Shown in pieces: positions 16,021-25,509 of a DNA stretch of 64,000 bases. The notes beneath the pieces are model-generated. The model was given only the letters and a program-made list of their open reading frames with translations, did not search any database and was not told where the DNA came from. Positions within the stretch are counted from its first letter, which is position 1. Every line of letters starts with the position of its first letter. Made by a program: the position numbers and the translations under genes. Origin of the DNA: Sporosarcina sp. Marseille-Q4943 (lineage in GTDB: Bacteria > Bacillota > Bacilli > Bacillales_A > Planococcaceae); assembly GCF_943736995.1 (NCBI RefSeq), contig NZ_CALSFT010000002.1, positions 992,001 to 1,056,000 of the forward strand. The letters are read 5' to 3'.

Positions 16021-17229
16021 ATGAACTGGACTTATTTTAAACATGAGTTTCTTATTACTGCTAGAAGCAGGCGGAATGTTCCTTTTGTATTGTTCATAGG
16101 GGCCTTGCTATTAGGTTATTGCTTAATCATGTTGCCAAACGAGAAGACAAAAGAGACCTTTGATGTGGAATGGGCAAAAAGTTACCTGAGTGATCTTGAG
16201 GTGGAACAGAAAATAAGGGAATCCAAAGGGAATACGGGAATCGTCCATATGACAGGCCAGCCGGTGTATGCGAATAACGATTATTATTATCGTCTCTATC
16301 ACGCAATGGTTATGGCACATGAGGATCGGAACTATTTCCGCTATCTGTACTTGCGCCACTTTCAGCTTGATGGGAACTCATGGGAGTATGTGGGAGATTA
16401 TAATCTGTTCAAACTTTCTCCTTTTCCGGGGAAAGATAGAGAGCACTTGTATTATCAGACGATAATGCGCTACGAAAATTATTTGACGCAAGATTACCCG
16501 GTTACATACGGGTTAATGTACGAGAAGACAGGGTTGCAAGCTTTGACGAAGTTCATCCAGGGATACGGGGTATATTTCCTATTGTTCTGCGCCATTTACT
16601 TTAGCAGTGACATATTGTCGAGGGATCGCAAATACAGGACTGTTCTTCAAGGGTTGCCATTGTCCTGGTACCGGCAATTGAATTTGAAAGCGTTCTCCGC
16701 ATTCCTATATTCGCTAATTGTCGTTCTCGCAACAATTGTGATCGGTGTACTTGTCCTGACCATTCAATTCGGCTTTGGACATTTTGATCTGCACGTGCCA
16801 ATAATGATTGCGCAACAGACATTCAATCCTGAGGATTATGATGTTATTACAATCTCCACGTATTTAGGGAAAACGTTGATCGTAATACCTCTATTGATCT
16901 TCCTTTTTATACGCCTAAATGTAGTCTGGGGTTTGCTTTTGAAAAATGAGTGGCTCGTCCTTCTTATCGGCAGTCTAGTTCTCTTTTCGGAGCGTCTGTA
17001 CTTCACGAGGACAACGAGGGAAATCTATGCCATAGATATCAGCTTATTTCCACAGACGTATTTCGATTTCGGAAAAATCACGGATGGGGAGAAAAATTAT
17101 TTATTGAATACGGAAACGATCACATACGCAAAAGGGATTGCAGTATTGCTCATTACAGTAGCTGTCATCGAGATTCTCTTATTCATATGTTCCAGAATCA
17201 TTAATAAAAGACGATTCTATCGAGTGTGA
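16021..17229 (+). CDS. ABC transporter permease, first of a pair
   Basis: A 402-residue ABC-2-like membrane protein: one N-terminal helix (VPFVLFIGALLLGYCLIML), an extracytoplasmic region of roughly 130 residues rich in Tyr/Arg, then five or so helices. It begins with the MNWTYFKHEFLITARSRRN cytosolic entry seen in exporter permeases. RBS AAAAGGGGAAGC precedes the ATG. The following permease has the same overall layout, so the two probably form a heterodimer with the ATPase at 18428. Substrate unknown. Confidence 0.75.
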   Translation: MNWTYFKHEFLITARSRRNVPFVLFIGALLLGYCLIMLPNEKTKETFDVEWAKSYLSDLEVEQKIRESKGNTGIVHMTGQPVYANNDYYYRLYHAMVMAHEDRNYFRYLYLRHFQLDGNSWEYVGDYNLFKLSPFPGKDREHLYYQTIMRYENYLTQDYPVTYGLMYEKTGLQALTKFIQGYGVYFLLFCAIYFSSDILSRDRKYRTVLQGLPLSWYRQLNLKAFSAFLYSLIVVLATIVIGVLVLTIQFGFGHFDLHVPIMIAQQTFNPEDYDVITISTYLGKTLIVIPLLIFLFIRLNVVWGLLLKNEWLVLLIGSLVLFSERLYFTRTTREIYAIDISLFPQTYFDFGKITDGEKNYLLNTETITYAKGIAVLLITVAVIEILLFICSRIINKRRFYRV

Positions 17230-17256
17230 AAATAACTTGCGAGGAAGGATACGATC

Positions 17257-18411
17257 ATGTTTTGGAAATATCTATTATTTGAAACAAAACTTCTAATGCA
17301 TAATCGGAAAAATTGGCTATTAGGAATCGCCCTCATCTTATTTTTCCCATTATATTATTTACACTATAGCCAGACTGACTTAGAAGATTTGTTAAAGAAG
17401 AAGAACTTGGACTCGCAGCAATTCCATACAATCTTCAATGCATTTCCGACAGAGTTGCGACATACGCCGGAAGGGGAAGGCATCTATAACAACTTGACTC
17501 AACAAATCATGATGATTGATATGCAACGATTTTATCTTTGGCAAAAGAAACATTATGACAAATTTATCGAGAATGGACTTAAGTTGAATGAATTGCGGCT
17601 GGAATTGCATGAACTTGGGAATAAAGGGATTCATCCGAATCACATTATCCCCAAGGACGAAATTCAAAGGGAGAGCGCACTATTAAGATATTACCAAGAG
17701 AATGATCTGCCGCTTATCCCCAATCCATTGGCTGCGAGCAATTATTTGCCCGTCACATTGAGATTGTTAAGTGGACTGCTGTTCTGCCTTCTCGTACTAG
17801 TTGCAGGGAGCAGCATGCTAGTGAAGGATCAAGTGCATCGTTCCGTAGTGAGTGGATTTCCAGTTTCATTCATGCAAAAGGTGTGCAGTAAAGTAGTCAT
17901 CCACTTTGTACAAATTATGCTTTTTCTGTTTGCTGGAATATCTGCTGGTGTGTACTATGTCGCCAAGAAGTCGGAAATCGGGAATTTCACCGCGCCTGTC
18001 CTTATTTACCAGGACGGCGACTTCCTTGCCGTATCAACAACGCGCTATATCATTTACATGCTGATTGCGTTTGCATTGATCACATTGCTCCTTTTATTAG
18101 CTTTTGCATGGATCAACGTCGTTACGAAAAATCTATATGCATCTGCATTTATATTGTTAGTCATTCTTCTACTGCCTGATTTGATGAGAGTGGCAGAAGT
18201 ACAGGTCAACTGGCTTTATCCATTGAAGTTTATTGACATCGGCTACGTCCTTAATGGGGATGCTGCTCTGGAGTTTGGTAATAAGAAGTTGGACTTCAAG
18301 AATTCATACATCTGGCTCATTTCCATGAATGTGATTGTGGCTTCCGCGCTGTATTTCGGGAATAAATTGGTGCATATGAGAAAAGTGGAAGGTTTATTGA
18401 AAACAAGCTAA
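17257..18411 (+). CDS. ABC transporter permease, second of a pair
   Basis: A 384-residue membrane protein with the same plan as the preceding gene: N-terminal helix (WLLGIALILFFPLYYLHY), a large outside domain (about residues 40-165) and C-terminal helices. The shared architecture suggests an ancient duplication. GAGGAAGG precedes the ATG. It lies 27 bases after its partner and 16 bases before the ATPase gene. Confidence 0.75.
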   Translation: MFWKYLLFETKLLMHNRKNWLLGIALILFFPLYYLHYSQTDLEDLLKKKNLDSQQFHTIFNAFPTELRHTPEGEGIYNNLTQQIMMIDMQRFYLWQKKHYDKFIENGLKLNELRLELHELGNKGIHPNHIIPKDEIQRESALLRYYQENDLPLIPNPLAASNYLPVTLRLLSGLLFCLLVLVAGSSMLVKDQVHRSVVSGFPVSFMQKVCSKVVIHFVQIMLFLFAGISAGVYYVAKKSEIGNFTAPVLIYQDGDFLAVSTTRYIIYMLIAFALITLLLLLAFAWINVVTKNLYASAFILLVILLLPDLMRVAEVQVNWLYPLKFIDIGYVLNGDAALEFGNKKLDFKNSYIWLISMNVIVASALYFGNKLVHMRKVEGLLKTS

Positions 18412-18427
18412 AAGGTGGAGAAGGTAA

Positions 18428-19324
18428 ATGCTGAAACTATCAAATGTATCGATTGCCTATAATGAGAAAGTTGTTTTGGACCAATTGGATTTAACGGCAA
18501 GCAAAGGGGAAATCATCGGGGTTGCCGCGCCGAATGGAACCGGCAAGACGACGATGTTCAATGTGATGGCAAATTTCGTGAAGCCGGATTCCGGTCATGT
18601 CCTGTTTAACGGAAAATACGCATATCGGAATGAGAAAGAGGAATTGCTGATTCACAAGCAACTGGCTACGTTTCCGGAGCAGAAAGATCTGTTCGAGGAG
18701 CTTTCGGGCGTCGATCATCTGAAGCTGTATGCGAATATGTGGAAAGGGTCGACGAAGCATGTAAAGGATGTTATTGAACGGCTTCATATGGGGCATTACG
18801 TAAAACGGAAAGTGAGGACGTATTCCCTCGGGATGCGCCAGCGTCTATGCTTTGCGATGATGATGGCGGCAGATACGCCTGTCATGCTGATGGATGAAGT
18901 GATGAATGGCCTTGATGTTTCCAATGTCGCATTGATATCCGATTGTTTAATGGAGATGAAGAAGGACAAACTCATCTTTGTTGCATCACATTTACTAGAG
19001 AACTTGGATCTTTATGCGGATCGCGTACTCTTTCTGAAAGACGGGAAATTTGTCCATGAACAGAAATTCACGGACGAAAACGAGACGTTCCTGAAAATTG
19101 AATTGGATCCTGGGCAGTATGAAAAACTTAAGAAAGAGATTCAATTGCCGACCGATTATTTGTACATTGCCAATCATCTATTATGCATTCCGCTGGAAGG
19201 GTTGAGCATTGCGGAACAAACGAAATGGATCGAGCGGATGCTTCGTTATAATGAAAAAGAATTGACGGTCGGGCCATTGGGGACGGTGGAGTATTATGAT
19301 AAATACTATGCGGAAATGGTTTAA
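18428..19324 (+). CDS. ABC transporter ATP-binding protein
   Basis: ATPase of the exporter, 298 residues. Visible motifs are Walker A APNGTGKTT (34-42; A in place of the usual G), the signature YSLGMRQRL and Walker B PVMLMDEVMNGLD followed by the switch-histidine region FVASHLLENLDLYADR. A C-terminal extension of about 90 residues follows the NBD. RBS AAAAGGTGGAGAAGG precedes the ATG. The 3' end overlaps the lipoprotein gene by 29 bases, so they are probably co-translated. Confidence 0.93.
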   Translation: MLKLSNVSIAYNEKVVLDQLDLTASKGEIIGVAAPNGTGKTTMFNVMANFVKPDSGHVLFNGKYAYRNEKEELLIHKQLATFPEQKDLFEELSGVDHLKLYANMWKGSTKHVKDVIERLHMGHYVKRKVRTYSLGMRQRLCFAMMMAADTPVMLMDEVMNGLDVSNVALISDCLMEMKKDKLIFVASHLLENLDLYADRVLFLKDGKFVHEQKFTDENETFLKIELDPGQYEKLKKEIQLPTDYLYIANHLLCIPLEGLSIAEQTKWIERMLRYNEKELTVGPLGTVEYYDKYYAEMV

Positions 19325-20045
19325 GTTGAAAAATGGTGTCGGTTGGAAAAGGACATTCCTATTATTTGCAGCATGTCTATGTACACTTGCCGGGTGCCAC
19401 CCTTTACAAGGAGCGGGTAATGAGAAAAATGTCAGTTATGAAAGGAATTTTGAAATAATTGGACCTGAAAGAGATGAATTGATTGGAAACGTAAATCAGG
19501 CTCTTTTTAATACTGTGGATAGAAGCAATGAGCGTATTGGCGAAAGTACTGCCCCAATAATGTCGAAAGATGGGAAGCGATTCTCCCTACTTAGCGGAAG
19601 GTATTTGCTTCACGGATACCCGGTCGGCAATGTGTTTATTTATGATAAGAAAGGCGACCTTATTATTCGGGAAATAGTAGGCGGTTCTGGTGGTGTGAGG
19701 AGCCTTACGATGGATATCGATAAAACATATTCGATTCACGTGGACGGTGGTTATGCTGCCATTACCGCTGAACCGCATCCGACAATGTTCTCAAATGAAT
19801 TGACGGCCGGCATTTGGGAGGTTGGATTAGACATAGAAGCAGGGGATTATGTTGTAACGAGTCCATGGGGATTAGGCTACTTGGAAATCCATGATAAGGG
19901 GGAGGAGCCGCGACTTTACGAAATTATCGGCGGGGATGGGATAAAATCGGAAAGCCGCGTAACATTGACGGACGGACAAATATTGAGGATTACGAAAGTC
20001 TCAATGGTGGAATTCGCTCCTCTGGACGGACGATCTGATGAATGA
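19296..20045 (+). CDS. Putative lipoprotein with two tandem copies of one domain
   Basis: Unassigned 249-residue lipoprotein: signal peptide ending LCTLAGC (lipobox C34). The mature part has two similar halves. The first includes LLSGRYLLHGYPVGNVFIYDKKGDLIIREIVGG. The second includes GIWEVGLDIEAGDYVVTSPWGLGYLEIHDKGEEP and then LYEIIGGDG, ending DGQILRITKVSMVEFAPL. The pattern GxYxVGxxIxAGxY is seen in assorted exported Firmicute proteins of unknown role. The ATG follows GGTGGAGTATT. Position at the end of the ABC operon suggests an accessory to that transporter. Confidence 0.72.
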   Translation: MINTMRKWFKLKNGVGWKRTFLLFAACLCTLAGCHPLQGAGNEKNVSYERNFEIIGPERDELIGNVNQALFNTVDRSNERIGESTAPIMSKDGKRFSLLSGRYLLHGYPVGNVFIYDKKGDLIIREIVGGSGGVRSLTMDIDKTYSIHVDGGYAAITAEPHPTMFSNELTAGIWEVGLDIEAGDYVVTSPWGLGYLEIHDKGEEPRLYEIIGGDGIKSESRVTLTDGQILRITKVSMVEFAPLDGRSDE

Positions 20046-20095
20046 CGGGAAGAAGCCCGTTCATCCATTATTGGATGGCCAGCAAAGATGGTCAT

Positions 20096-20129
20096 AGAAA
20101 AGTGCCTACCCGATTGGGCACTTTTTTTC
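20096..20129 (+). terminator. Terminator of the ABC operon
   Basis: AAAAGTGCC and GGGCACTTT flank TACCCGATT and are followed by a run of T. Confidence 0.8.
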
Positions 20130-20178
20130 TGTCTATATTACAATGAAGTTATCAATTCCATGAAGGGGCCTGGATGCT

Positions 20179-22023
20179 GTGGAACTCACTTTTACATTTA
20201 TCATTTTAGGGATTACAATCGTTCTATTCATGACGAATAAAATACGCGCGGATCTCGTCGCAATTCTCGCATTGCTTGCATTCGTGTTGACGGGAATCCT
20301 CACACCTGTAGAAGCGCTATCCGGGTTTTCCAATTCAGTTGTCATCATGATTGCTGCACTCTTTGTAATAGGCGCAGGTATATTGCGGACAGGTCTTGCC
20401 CCAATGGCCGGGAAATTGCTATTACAGTATTCAGGTGATAGCGAGAAAAGGTTGTTCATTCTACTGTTGATCATTGTCGCTTCAGTAGGTGCATTTATGA
20501 GCAATACGGGAACAGTCGCACTCATGCTGCCCATTGTCATCAGTATCGCAATCAGCATTAACAGCAGTCCGTCAAAGTATTTGATCCCGCTCTCCTACAT
20601 GGCAAGCTTTTCAGGGTTGCTTACGTTGATTGCTTCGCCGCCCAATTTGATCATTAGTCAAATGCTTGTCGATAATGGTTACGATAAGCTTGGATTTTTT
20701 CAGATCACTCCTATCGGTATCATCGGTGTAGTCGTCGGTCTCATCTATTTGTATACGGTCCGGAATATATTATTGCCGAAAGGGAAGGCGGCATCGAATT
20801 CGAATCACATCCAAAAATTAGCGACGAAGCAATTGTCAATCGACTATCAGCTCGGCGGAAACTTGTATGTCGTGAAAGTGCCGGAAGGGTCTGAAATGAT
20901 CGGTAAGCGGCTCGCGCAATTGAAGATTCCGGCGGCATACCAATTATGCATTTTAAAGATTAGCAGGAAATCGACTGAAGGCTTGAAGTTATTGCCGATG
21001 ACCTATCATGAAATGGCCGGGCCGAACAGCATCATCCAGATGAAAGATCACCTCTATGTGCAAGGGCCTGCCGAAAATGTGGAAAAGTTCGTTAAAGCAT
21101 ACGGGTTAACCATCGAAGAAGCAACGTCGGAGGCCGATGAGCTCGTATCAAAGCAATTGGGCATTGCAGAAGTTCTTCTCACTCCCCAGTCGAAGCTGAT
21201 CAATGAAACATTACGTTCAATCAACTTCCGGGAGAAATACAATTTGAACATCTTAGGGATCAAGCGCCAAGGAGAGTATGTCGTAAAAGATATGTCGAAG
21301 CAAAGGCTCCGTTTCGGGGATGCCCTCCTTGTGCAAGGTTCCTGGGAATCAATCGAATTACTATCCAGGGATACGAGGAATGTCGTCGTCATCGGCCAGC
21401 CGAAGGAGCATGCAAGCATGGCCGCTGCGAGCGGGAAGGCGTCCATAGCCGGGGCAATTATGATTTTAATGGTCCTTCTTATGGTATTTGAAGTGTTCCC
21501 CGCAGTCATATCAGTGTTGATTGGCGCAGCATTGATGATATTGACAGGATGCGTCCGGAATATGGATGATGCTTACGGCCAGATCAACTGGGAAAGCGTC
21601 GTCTTAATCGGCGCTATGCTTCCGATGGCAACGGCCCTTGAAAATACGGGGGGGATGGTGTTGCTTTCAAAAGGAATCATCCAATTGCTCGGCGGACTCG
21701 GTCCGTTGGGGGTACTTGGAGGCATCTTCTTGCTGACGATGACTTTCGGCCAGTTCATTAGCAACACTGCGACAGCTGTCCTGTTTGCACCAATCGGACT
21801 AAGTGCCGCCCTCAGCATCGGTGTCAGCCCGTATCCGTTCTTAATTGCAGTTGCAGTCGGGGCGAGCATGGCATTTTCCACTCCGGTCGCCTCTCCGACA
21901 AATGCGCTCGTCATGACAGCAGGTGGGTATCAATTCAAAGATTTTGTAAAAATTGGCGTACCGCTCCAATTAATTATGCTGTTCGTCATGATGATAGCCA
22001 TCCCGTTAGTGTTTCCGTTCTAA
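20179..22023 (+). CDS. SLC13/ArsB-like permease with two TrkA-C domains
   Basis: Ion transporter superfamily membrane protein, 614 residues. Two halves of membrane helices (about 1-200 and 415-614), each with a conserved loop (SNTGTVALMLPIV; SNTATAVLFAPIGL), flank two TrkA-C/RCK-C regulatory domains (about 215-300 and 305-385) in the cytosolic middle. Such proteins move dicarboxylates or sulfate with sodium; the substrate here is not evident. GTG 20179 follows GAAGGGG by about 10 bases. It is monocistronic. Confidence 0.88.
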   Translation: MELTFTFIILGITIVLFMTNKIRADLVAILALLAFVLTGILTPVEALSGFSNSVVIMIAALFVIGAGILRTGLAPMAGKLLLQYSGDSEKRLFILLLIIVASVGAFMSNTGTVALMLPIVISIAISINSSPSKYLIPLSYMASFSGLLTLIASPPNLIISQMLVDNGYDKLGFFQITPIGIIGVVVGLIYLYTVRNILLPKGKAASNSNHIQKLATKQLSIDYQLGGNLYVVKVPEGSEMIGKRLAQLKIPAAYQLCILKISRKSTEGLKLLPMTYHEMAGPNSIIQMKDHLYVQGPAENVEKFVKAYGLTIEEATSEADELVSKQLGIAEVLLTPQSKLINETLRSINFREKYNLNILGIKRQGEYVVKDMSKQRLRFGDALLVQGSWESIELLSRDTRNVVVIGQPKEHASMAAASGKASIAGAIMILMVLLMVFEVFPAVISVLIGAALMILTGCVRNMDDAYGQINWESVVLIGAMLPMATALENTGGMVLLSKGIIQLLGGLGPLGVLGGIFLLTMTFGQFISNTATAVLFAPIGLSAALSIGVSPYPFLIAVAVGASMAFSTPVASPTNALVMTAGGYQFKDFVKIGVPLQLIMLFVMMIAIPLVFPF

Positions 22024-22100
22024 TGACGGTTTGCAAGAAAGCTTGTGCATGGTAAACTGAATTGAATGAATGAATGAATTTTGGAAAAGAGGTCATGGAA

Positions 22101-22514
22101 ATGGCAGTAGAAGTATATCTTAATTTCAATGGTAACTGCAGGCAAGCTGTGGAGTTTTACGCAGAGGTGTTCAATACGGAGGTATCTCAAATCATGACAT
22201 TCGGCGAGGCTCCTCAACACCCTGAATATCAGCTGCCCGAGGAAGCGAAGGACCTAGTCATGCATGCGCGGTTGAATATCGATGGAAGCAGAGTTATGTT
22301 CTCGGATACTTTTCCAGGATCTCCTTTCATCGAAGGGAACAATGTCAGCCTCGCTTTTGTCAGCAAGGACGTTGAATTAATCAAAAACGTTTTTGACAAA
22401 CTGAAGCAAGGCGGAACAGTGAAGATGGACTTGCAAGAGACATTCTGGAGTAAAAGCTACGGCTCATTGAAGGACCAATTCGGCATCGAATGGCAAATTA
22501 GCCACGAAGCATAA
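22101..22514 (+). CDS. VOC-superfamily protein (PhnB/glyoxalase-like)
   Basis: A 137-residue protein of the vicinal oxygen chelate fold, closest in pattern to PhnB-type proteins: EVYLNFNGNCRQAVEFYAEVFNTEVSQIMTFGEAP, then HARLNIDGSRVMFSDTFPG and a final WSKSYGSLKDQFGIEWQIS. Substrate and activity unknown. ATG 22101 is preferred over 22095 because AGAGG lies 8 bases upstream. Confidence 0.85.
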   Translation: MAVEVYLNFNGNCRQAVEFYAEVFNTEVSQIMTFGEAPQHPEYQLPEEAKDLVMHARLNIDGSRVMFSDTFPGSPFIEGNNVSLAFVSKDVELIKNVFDKLKQGGTVKMDLQETFWSKSYGSLKDQFGIEWQISHEA

Positions 22515-22531
22515 GTGAATATAGGTAAATG

Positions 22532-22568
22532 AAAAACGGCAAGGATGCGTATCCTTCGCCGTTTTTTT
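22532..22568 (+). terminator. Terminator after the VOC gene
   Basis: AAAACGGCAAGGAT and ATCCTTCGCCGTTTT form a stem with one unpaired base, followed by T residues. Confidence 0.85.
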
Positions 22569-22662
22569 ATGGCCATATAGAACGGATCCAATAAGCGCGA
22601 CCCTTTTCGGTTTAAATTTACTATAAAAATTGTATATTACTGAAATCGCTTTCAAAAAACAA

Positions 22663-22691
22663 TTGACTTTTTGTGTGAAAGTGACTAATAT
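22663..22691 (+). promoter_or_regulatory. Sigma-A promoter of nhaC
   Basis: TTGACT (22663-22668), 17 bases, TAATAT (22686-22691). The predicted start near 22698 falls within the direct-repeat operator at 22696-22715. Confidence 0.7.
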
Positions 22692-22695
22692 TCAA

Positions 22696-22715
22696 TTAAC
22701 GACTATATAGCGACA
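22696..22715 (+). promoter_or_regulatory. Direct-repeat operator, copy 1 (nhaC)
   Basis: TTAACGACTATATAGCGACA contains two TARCGAC heptamers with an 11-bp period. An almost identical 20-mer is at 25510-25529 between the regulator and epimerase genes; the only differences are the A/G exchange between heptamers and one T/A. It overlaps the predicted transcription start, as expected for a repressor site. Confidence 0.7.
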
Positions 22716-22743
22716 AAATTATATTCACCTTGGGGGCGTCGGA

Positions 22744-24198
22744 ATGGAGAATATGGAGAAAAAGAAAATAGGTTTTCTAATGGCGATTCTGCCATTGATC
22801 ATTATGATCATCGTCATGCTGTTCACAGTTGTGAAACTTGAGCAAGGCCCGCATATGCCACTCATCATAGGAACAACTGTGGCTGCTTTGGTTGCTTGGC
22901 GCTATGGCTTTACGTGGAAAGAAATAGAAGAAATGATGTTCAAAGGGATTAAGCTAGCCCTGCCTGCTGTCGTCATCATTATGTTGGTTGGAATGACAAT
23001 CGGCTCTTGGATGGGCGGGGGGATTGTCGCAACAATGATCTATTACGGATTGCAGATTATTACACCTGGTTGGTTTCTAGTTGCCATTACAATCATTTGT
23101 GCAATCGTCTCTCTTGCAATTGGAAGCTCTTGGTCGACGATGGGTACCATCGGGGTCGCTGGAATGGGTATCGGCTTGAGCATGGGGATTCCTGCAGGCA
23201 TGGTGGCAGGCGCCATTATTTCAGGATCTTATTTCGGTGATAAAATGTCTCCCTTATCCGATACGACAAACCTTGCTTCAGGTTTAACCGGGACAGATCT
23301 ATTCGATCATATTAAGCATATGCTTTACACAACTATTCCCGGATTGCTTATCGCCCTTGGCGTTTACACATTTTTAGGAAGACGTTTTGCAGGTGGAAAT
23401 ATAGACTTGGAAAAAATCCAACAGACAGCTTCTGTGCTGAAGGACAGCTTTTTAATTTCCCCTTGGCTGTTGCTTGTGCCATTGGCGGTAATTGTCATGG
23501 TAGCTATGAAGATTCCTGCTGTTCCGGCTCTGGTCGTCGGTATTATTCTTGGCTTCATTTCACAGATTTTCATACAAGGTGGGTCTTTGGCGGATTCGAT
23601 TGTTGCGTTACAAAGTGGATTTGCCATTGAAACCGGGAATGAAATGGTCGATGGACTATTCAATGGCGGCGGTTTGGATTCGATGATGTACACAGTTTCT
23701 ATGACAATCGTGGCAATGACATTTGGCGGTATTTTGGAATTCTCGGGAATGCTCCAGTCAATTATGAATCAGCTCCTGAAGGTTGTGAAATCATCCTTCA
23801 CACTGATTACATCTACAATCGGCGCTTGTGTACTTACGAATGCAACATGCGCAGAGCAATATATTTCGATTGTTGTACCATCTAGAATGTTCACGAAAGT
23901 TTACAAGAAGATGGGTTTGCATTCTAAAAACTTGTCACGGGCACTAGAAGATGGCGGAACGCTCACTTCGGTCTTCATTCCATGGAATACTTGCGGCGTA
24001 TTCATCTTGGGAACACTCGGAGTAGGGGTGGCACAGTATGGACCGTATGCAATCTTGAATTTGTTCATTCCATTTATTTCCACACTTTACGCAGCAACTG
24101 GCTTTACAATCGTGAAGCTGACAAAAGAGGAAATAGAAAAAGTTGAATCAGAAACAGAAACAGAAGAAGATAAGTCAATTGAAGCGGTTCACGTATAA
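22744..24198 (+). CDS. nhaC: NhaC-family Na+/H+ antiporter-like transporter
   Basis: Membrane transporter of 484 residues with about eleven to twelve helices. It carries the NhaC-type segments IGSSWSTMGTIGVAGMGIG, GAIISGSYFGDKMSPLSDTTNLASGL and the C-terminal ALEDGGTLTSVFIPWNTCGVFILGTLGV. Family members exchange sodium for protons, or malate/lactate for other ions (MleN type). The shared operator with an epimerase locus suggests it could carry that pathway's organic substrate. GGGGGCGTCGG precedes the ATG. Confidence 0.9.
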   Translation: MENMEKKKIGFLMAILPLIIMIIVMLFTVVKLEQGPHMPLIIGTTVAALVAWRYGFTWKEIEEMMFKGIKLALPAVVIIMLVGMTIGSWMGGGIVATMIYYGLQIITPGWFLVAITIICAIVSLAIGSSWSTMGTIGVAGMGIGLSMGIPAGMVAGAIISGSYFGDKMSPLSDTTNLASGLTGTDLFDHIKHMLYTTIPGLLIALGVYTFLGRRFAGGNIDLEKIQQTASVLKDSFLISPWLLLVPLAVIVMVAMKIPAVPALVVGIILGFISQIFIQGGSLADSIVALQSGFAIETGNEMVDGLFNGGGLDSMMYTVSMTIVAMTFGGILEFSGMLQSIMNQLLKVVKSSFTLITSTIGACVLTNATCAEQYISIVVPSRMFTKVYKKMGLHSKNLSRALEDGGTLTSVFIPWNTCGVFILGTLGVGVAQYGPYAILNLFIPFISTLYAATGFTIVKLTKEEIEKVESETETEEDKSIEAVHV

Positions 24199-24207
24199 GT
24201 ATAAATA

Positions 24208-24247
24208 GAGCCGCCCAATGCCGATGCTTGGCACTGGGCGGCTTTCT
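24208..24247. terminator. Bidirectional terminator between nhaC and the regulator
   Basis: AGCCGCCCAATGCC and GGCACTGGGCGGCT form a stem with one mismatch and a 7-base loop. It serves the two convergent genes. Confidence 0.8.
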
Positions 24248-25491
24248 TAGTAGTGGACGGCGAAATTCATTTCATACAAAGAACGCGGCCTTCCTTGCTT
24301 GTAAGTCATCTCCTCGCCCACGATACGGACATATTCAAATTCTATGAGCTTTTTTAATGTACGTTCTGCAGTCCTTCTGGAAACGTTCATATAGAGGGCA
24401 AGATCGATTGCTGAAAACTGGTTCGTTGTCCTCGATTGGCTGAACTGCACCAACTTTGAAATATTGGCAGGTCCCAATTTTGTTTTTTCCGCAATTTCCA
24501 CTAGTAGGGGATGATCGACTTTCATATCGATAGCACCGTCCGATTGTGGATACGGGCCATGAAGCCTTTTATTGGAGTCGAGAATATAAAAGCTGTTCAG
24601 TTCACCACTTTGAATGAAATTCAATGCGAGTCGTGCATGTTCGGCAGCTTTCATCGTCGTTTCACCGTAACCGAAAGCCATCTTGACATTCCGGGGGAGA
24701 CGGTGGAAAACATCCATGAATCCCGGATTTTTGATGGAATGTTCTACAATGCCCTTCGTTGTGAACAGCGAAAATTCCCCGTCGGTTTCTGACCAATGCG
24801 CTTGCAATATGGTAGAGAGCTCTGTTACGAAAGGCATGATCGGCAATCCGGATGATTGAAGGATTCCAACGGCAATTTGGGCAGAAGAGCTTTTCTGTAA
24901 CATCGCTTTTTGCTTCGCTAAACGCAGACTCCTAATAATCGAGCTTTCCGGGTCGATCATCATACGGGCAGTTATACCTCTTTGCAACAGCTTTTCGTAG
25001 ACAATATGGATACTTGTAATTGCGATGTCCGTCTTGCCTTGACCAGACAACCGTTTATGAAAATTTATAACGTCCTCGATTGATCCACCATTCTGTAAAA
25101 CATGAATGTATGGTAGTTCAATCGTTCCATTCAAGTCATTCAACACATGATCGATATGGGACTGCTCGGCGACATCTATAGAAATCCGTTCACATGAAAC
25201 CCGCTCATTTGCCAAAACAGATAATAATGTCGTAGAGACAGCGGTCTCATCCTGCTTCAAATAGAACGTTGGCACGATGAATTGTTGAACAGCCTCTTTT
25301 GCATAGGCATAAGGCAGCGAACCTGAAAAAAGGATGGCATCACTTGGTTTAAGTGTCTTAATGATGTCAGCGGCTTCTTTAGGATCGGTATATATATGGC
25401 ATGCCAGCTCAAAATCCCCTTCATTCACGGATAAATCCTCTGCGCGTCGACAAAAATGTTCAGAGCCGATAACAGCAATTTTGATTCTCAA
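24247..25491 (-). CDS. Transcriptional regulator with sensor, GGDEF-like and winged-helix parts
   Basis: A 414-residue protein I cannot name. The N-terminus (1-about 120) resembles a small ligand-sensing Rossmann-like domain (KIAVIGSEHF...LKPSDAILFSGSLPYAYAKE). The middle (about 195-310) has ferredoxin-fold nucleotidyl-cyclase-like sequence, VKMAFGYGETTMKAAEHARLAL, without a GGDEF active site. The C-terminus (about 340-414) is a helix-turn-helix: FSAIDLALYMNVSRRTAERTLKKLIEFEYV. TTG 25491 follows AGGAGGTAATTTA. It is divergent from the epimerase gene, with the direct-repeat site between them, so it is the obvious candidate to bind both copies. Confidence 0.75.
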   Translation of the reverse strand: MRIKIAVIGSEHFCRRAEDLSVNEGDFELACHIYTDPKEAADIIKTLKPSDAILFSGSLPYAYAKEAVQQFIVPTFYLKQDETAVSTTLLSVLANERVSCERISIDVAEQSHIDHVLNDLNGTIELPYIHVLQNGGSIEDVINFHKRLSGQGKTDIAITSIHIVYEKLLQRGITARMMIDPESSIIRSLRLAKQKAMLQKSSSAQIAVGILQSSGLPIMPFVTELSTILQAHWSETDGEFSLFTTKGIVEHSIKNPGFMDVFHRLPRNVKMAFGYGETTMKAAEHARLALNFIQSGELNSFYILDSNKRLHGPYPQSDGAIDMKVDHPLLVEIAEKTKLGPANISKLVQFSQSRTTNQFSAIDLALYMNVSRRTAERTLKKLIEFEYVRIVGEEMTYKQGRPRSLYEMNFAVHY

Positions 25492-25509
25492 TAAATTACC
25501 TCCTAACTA

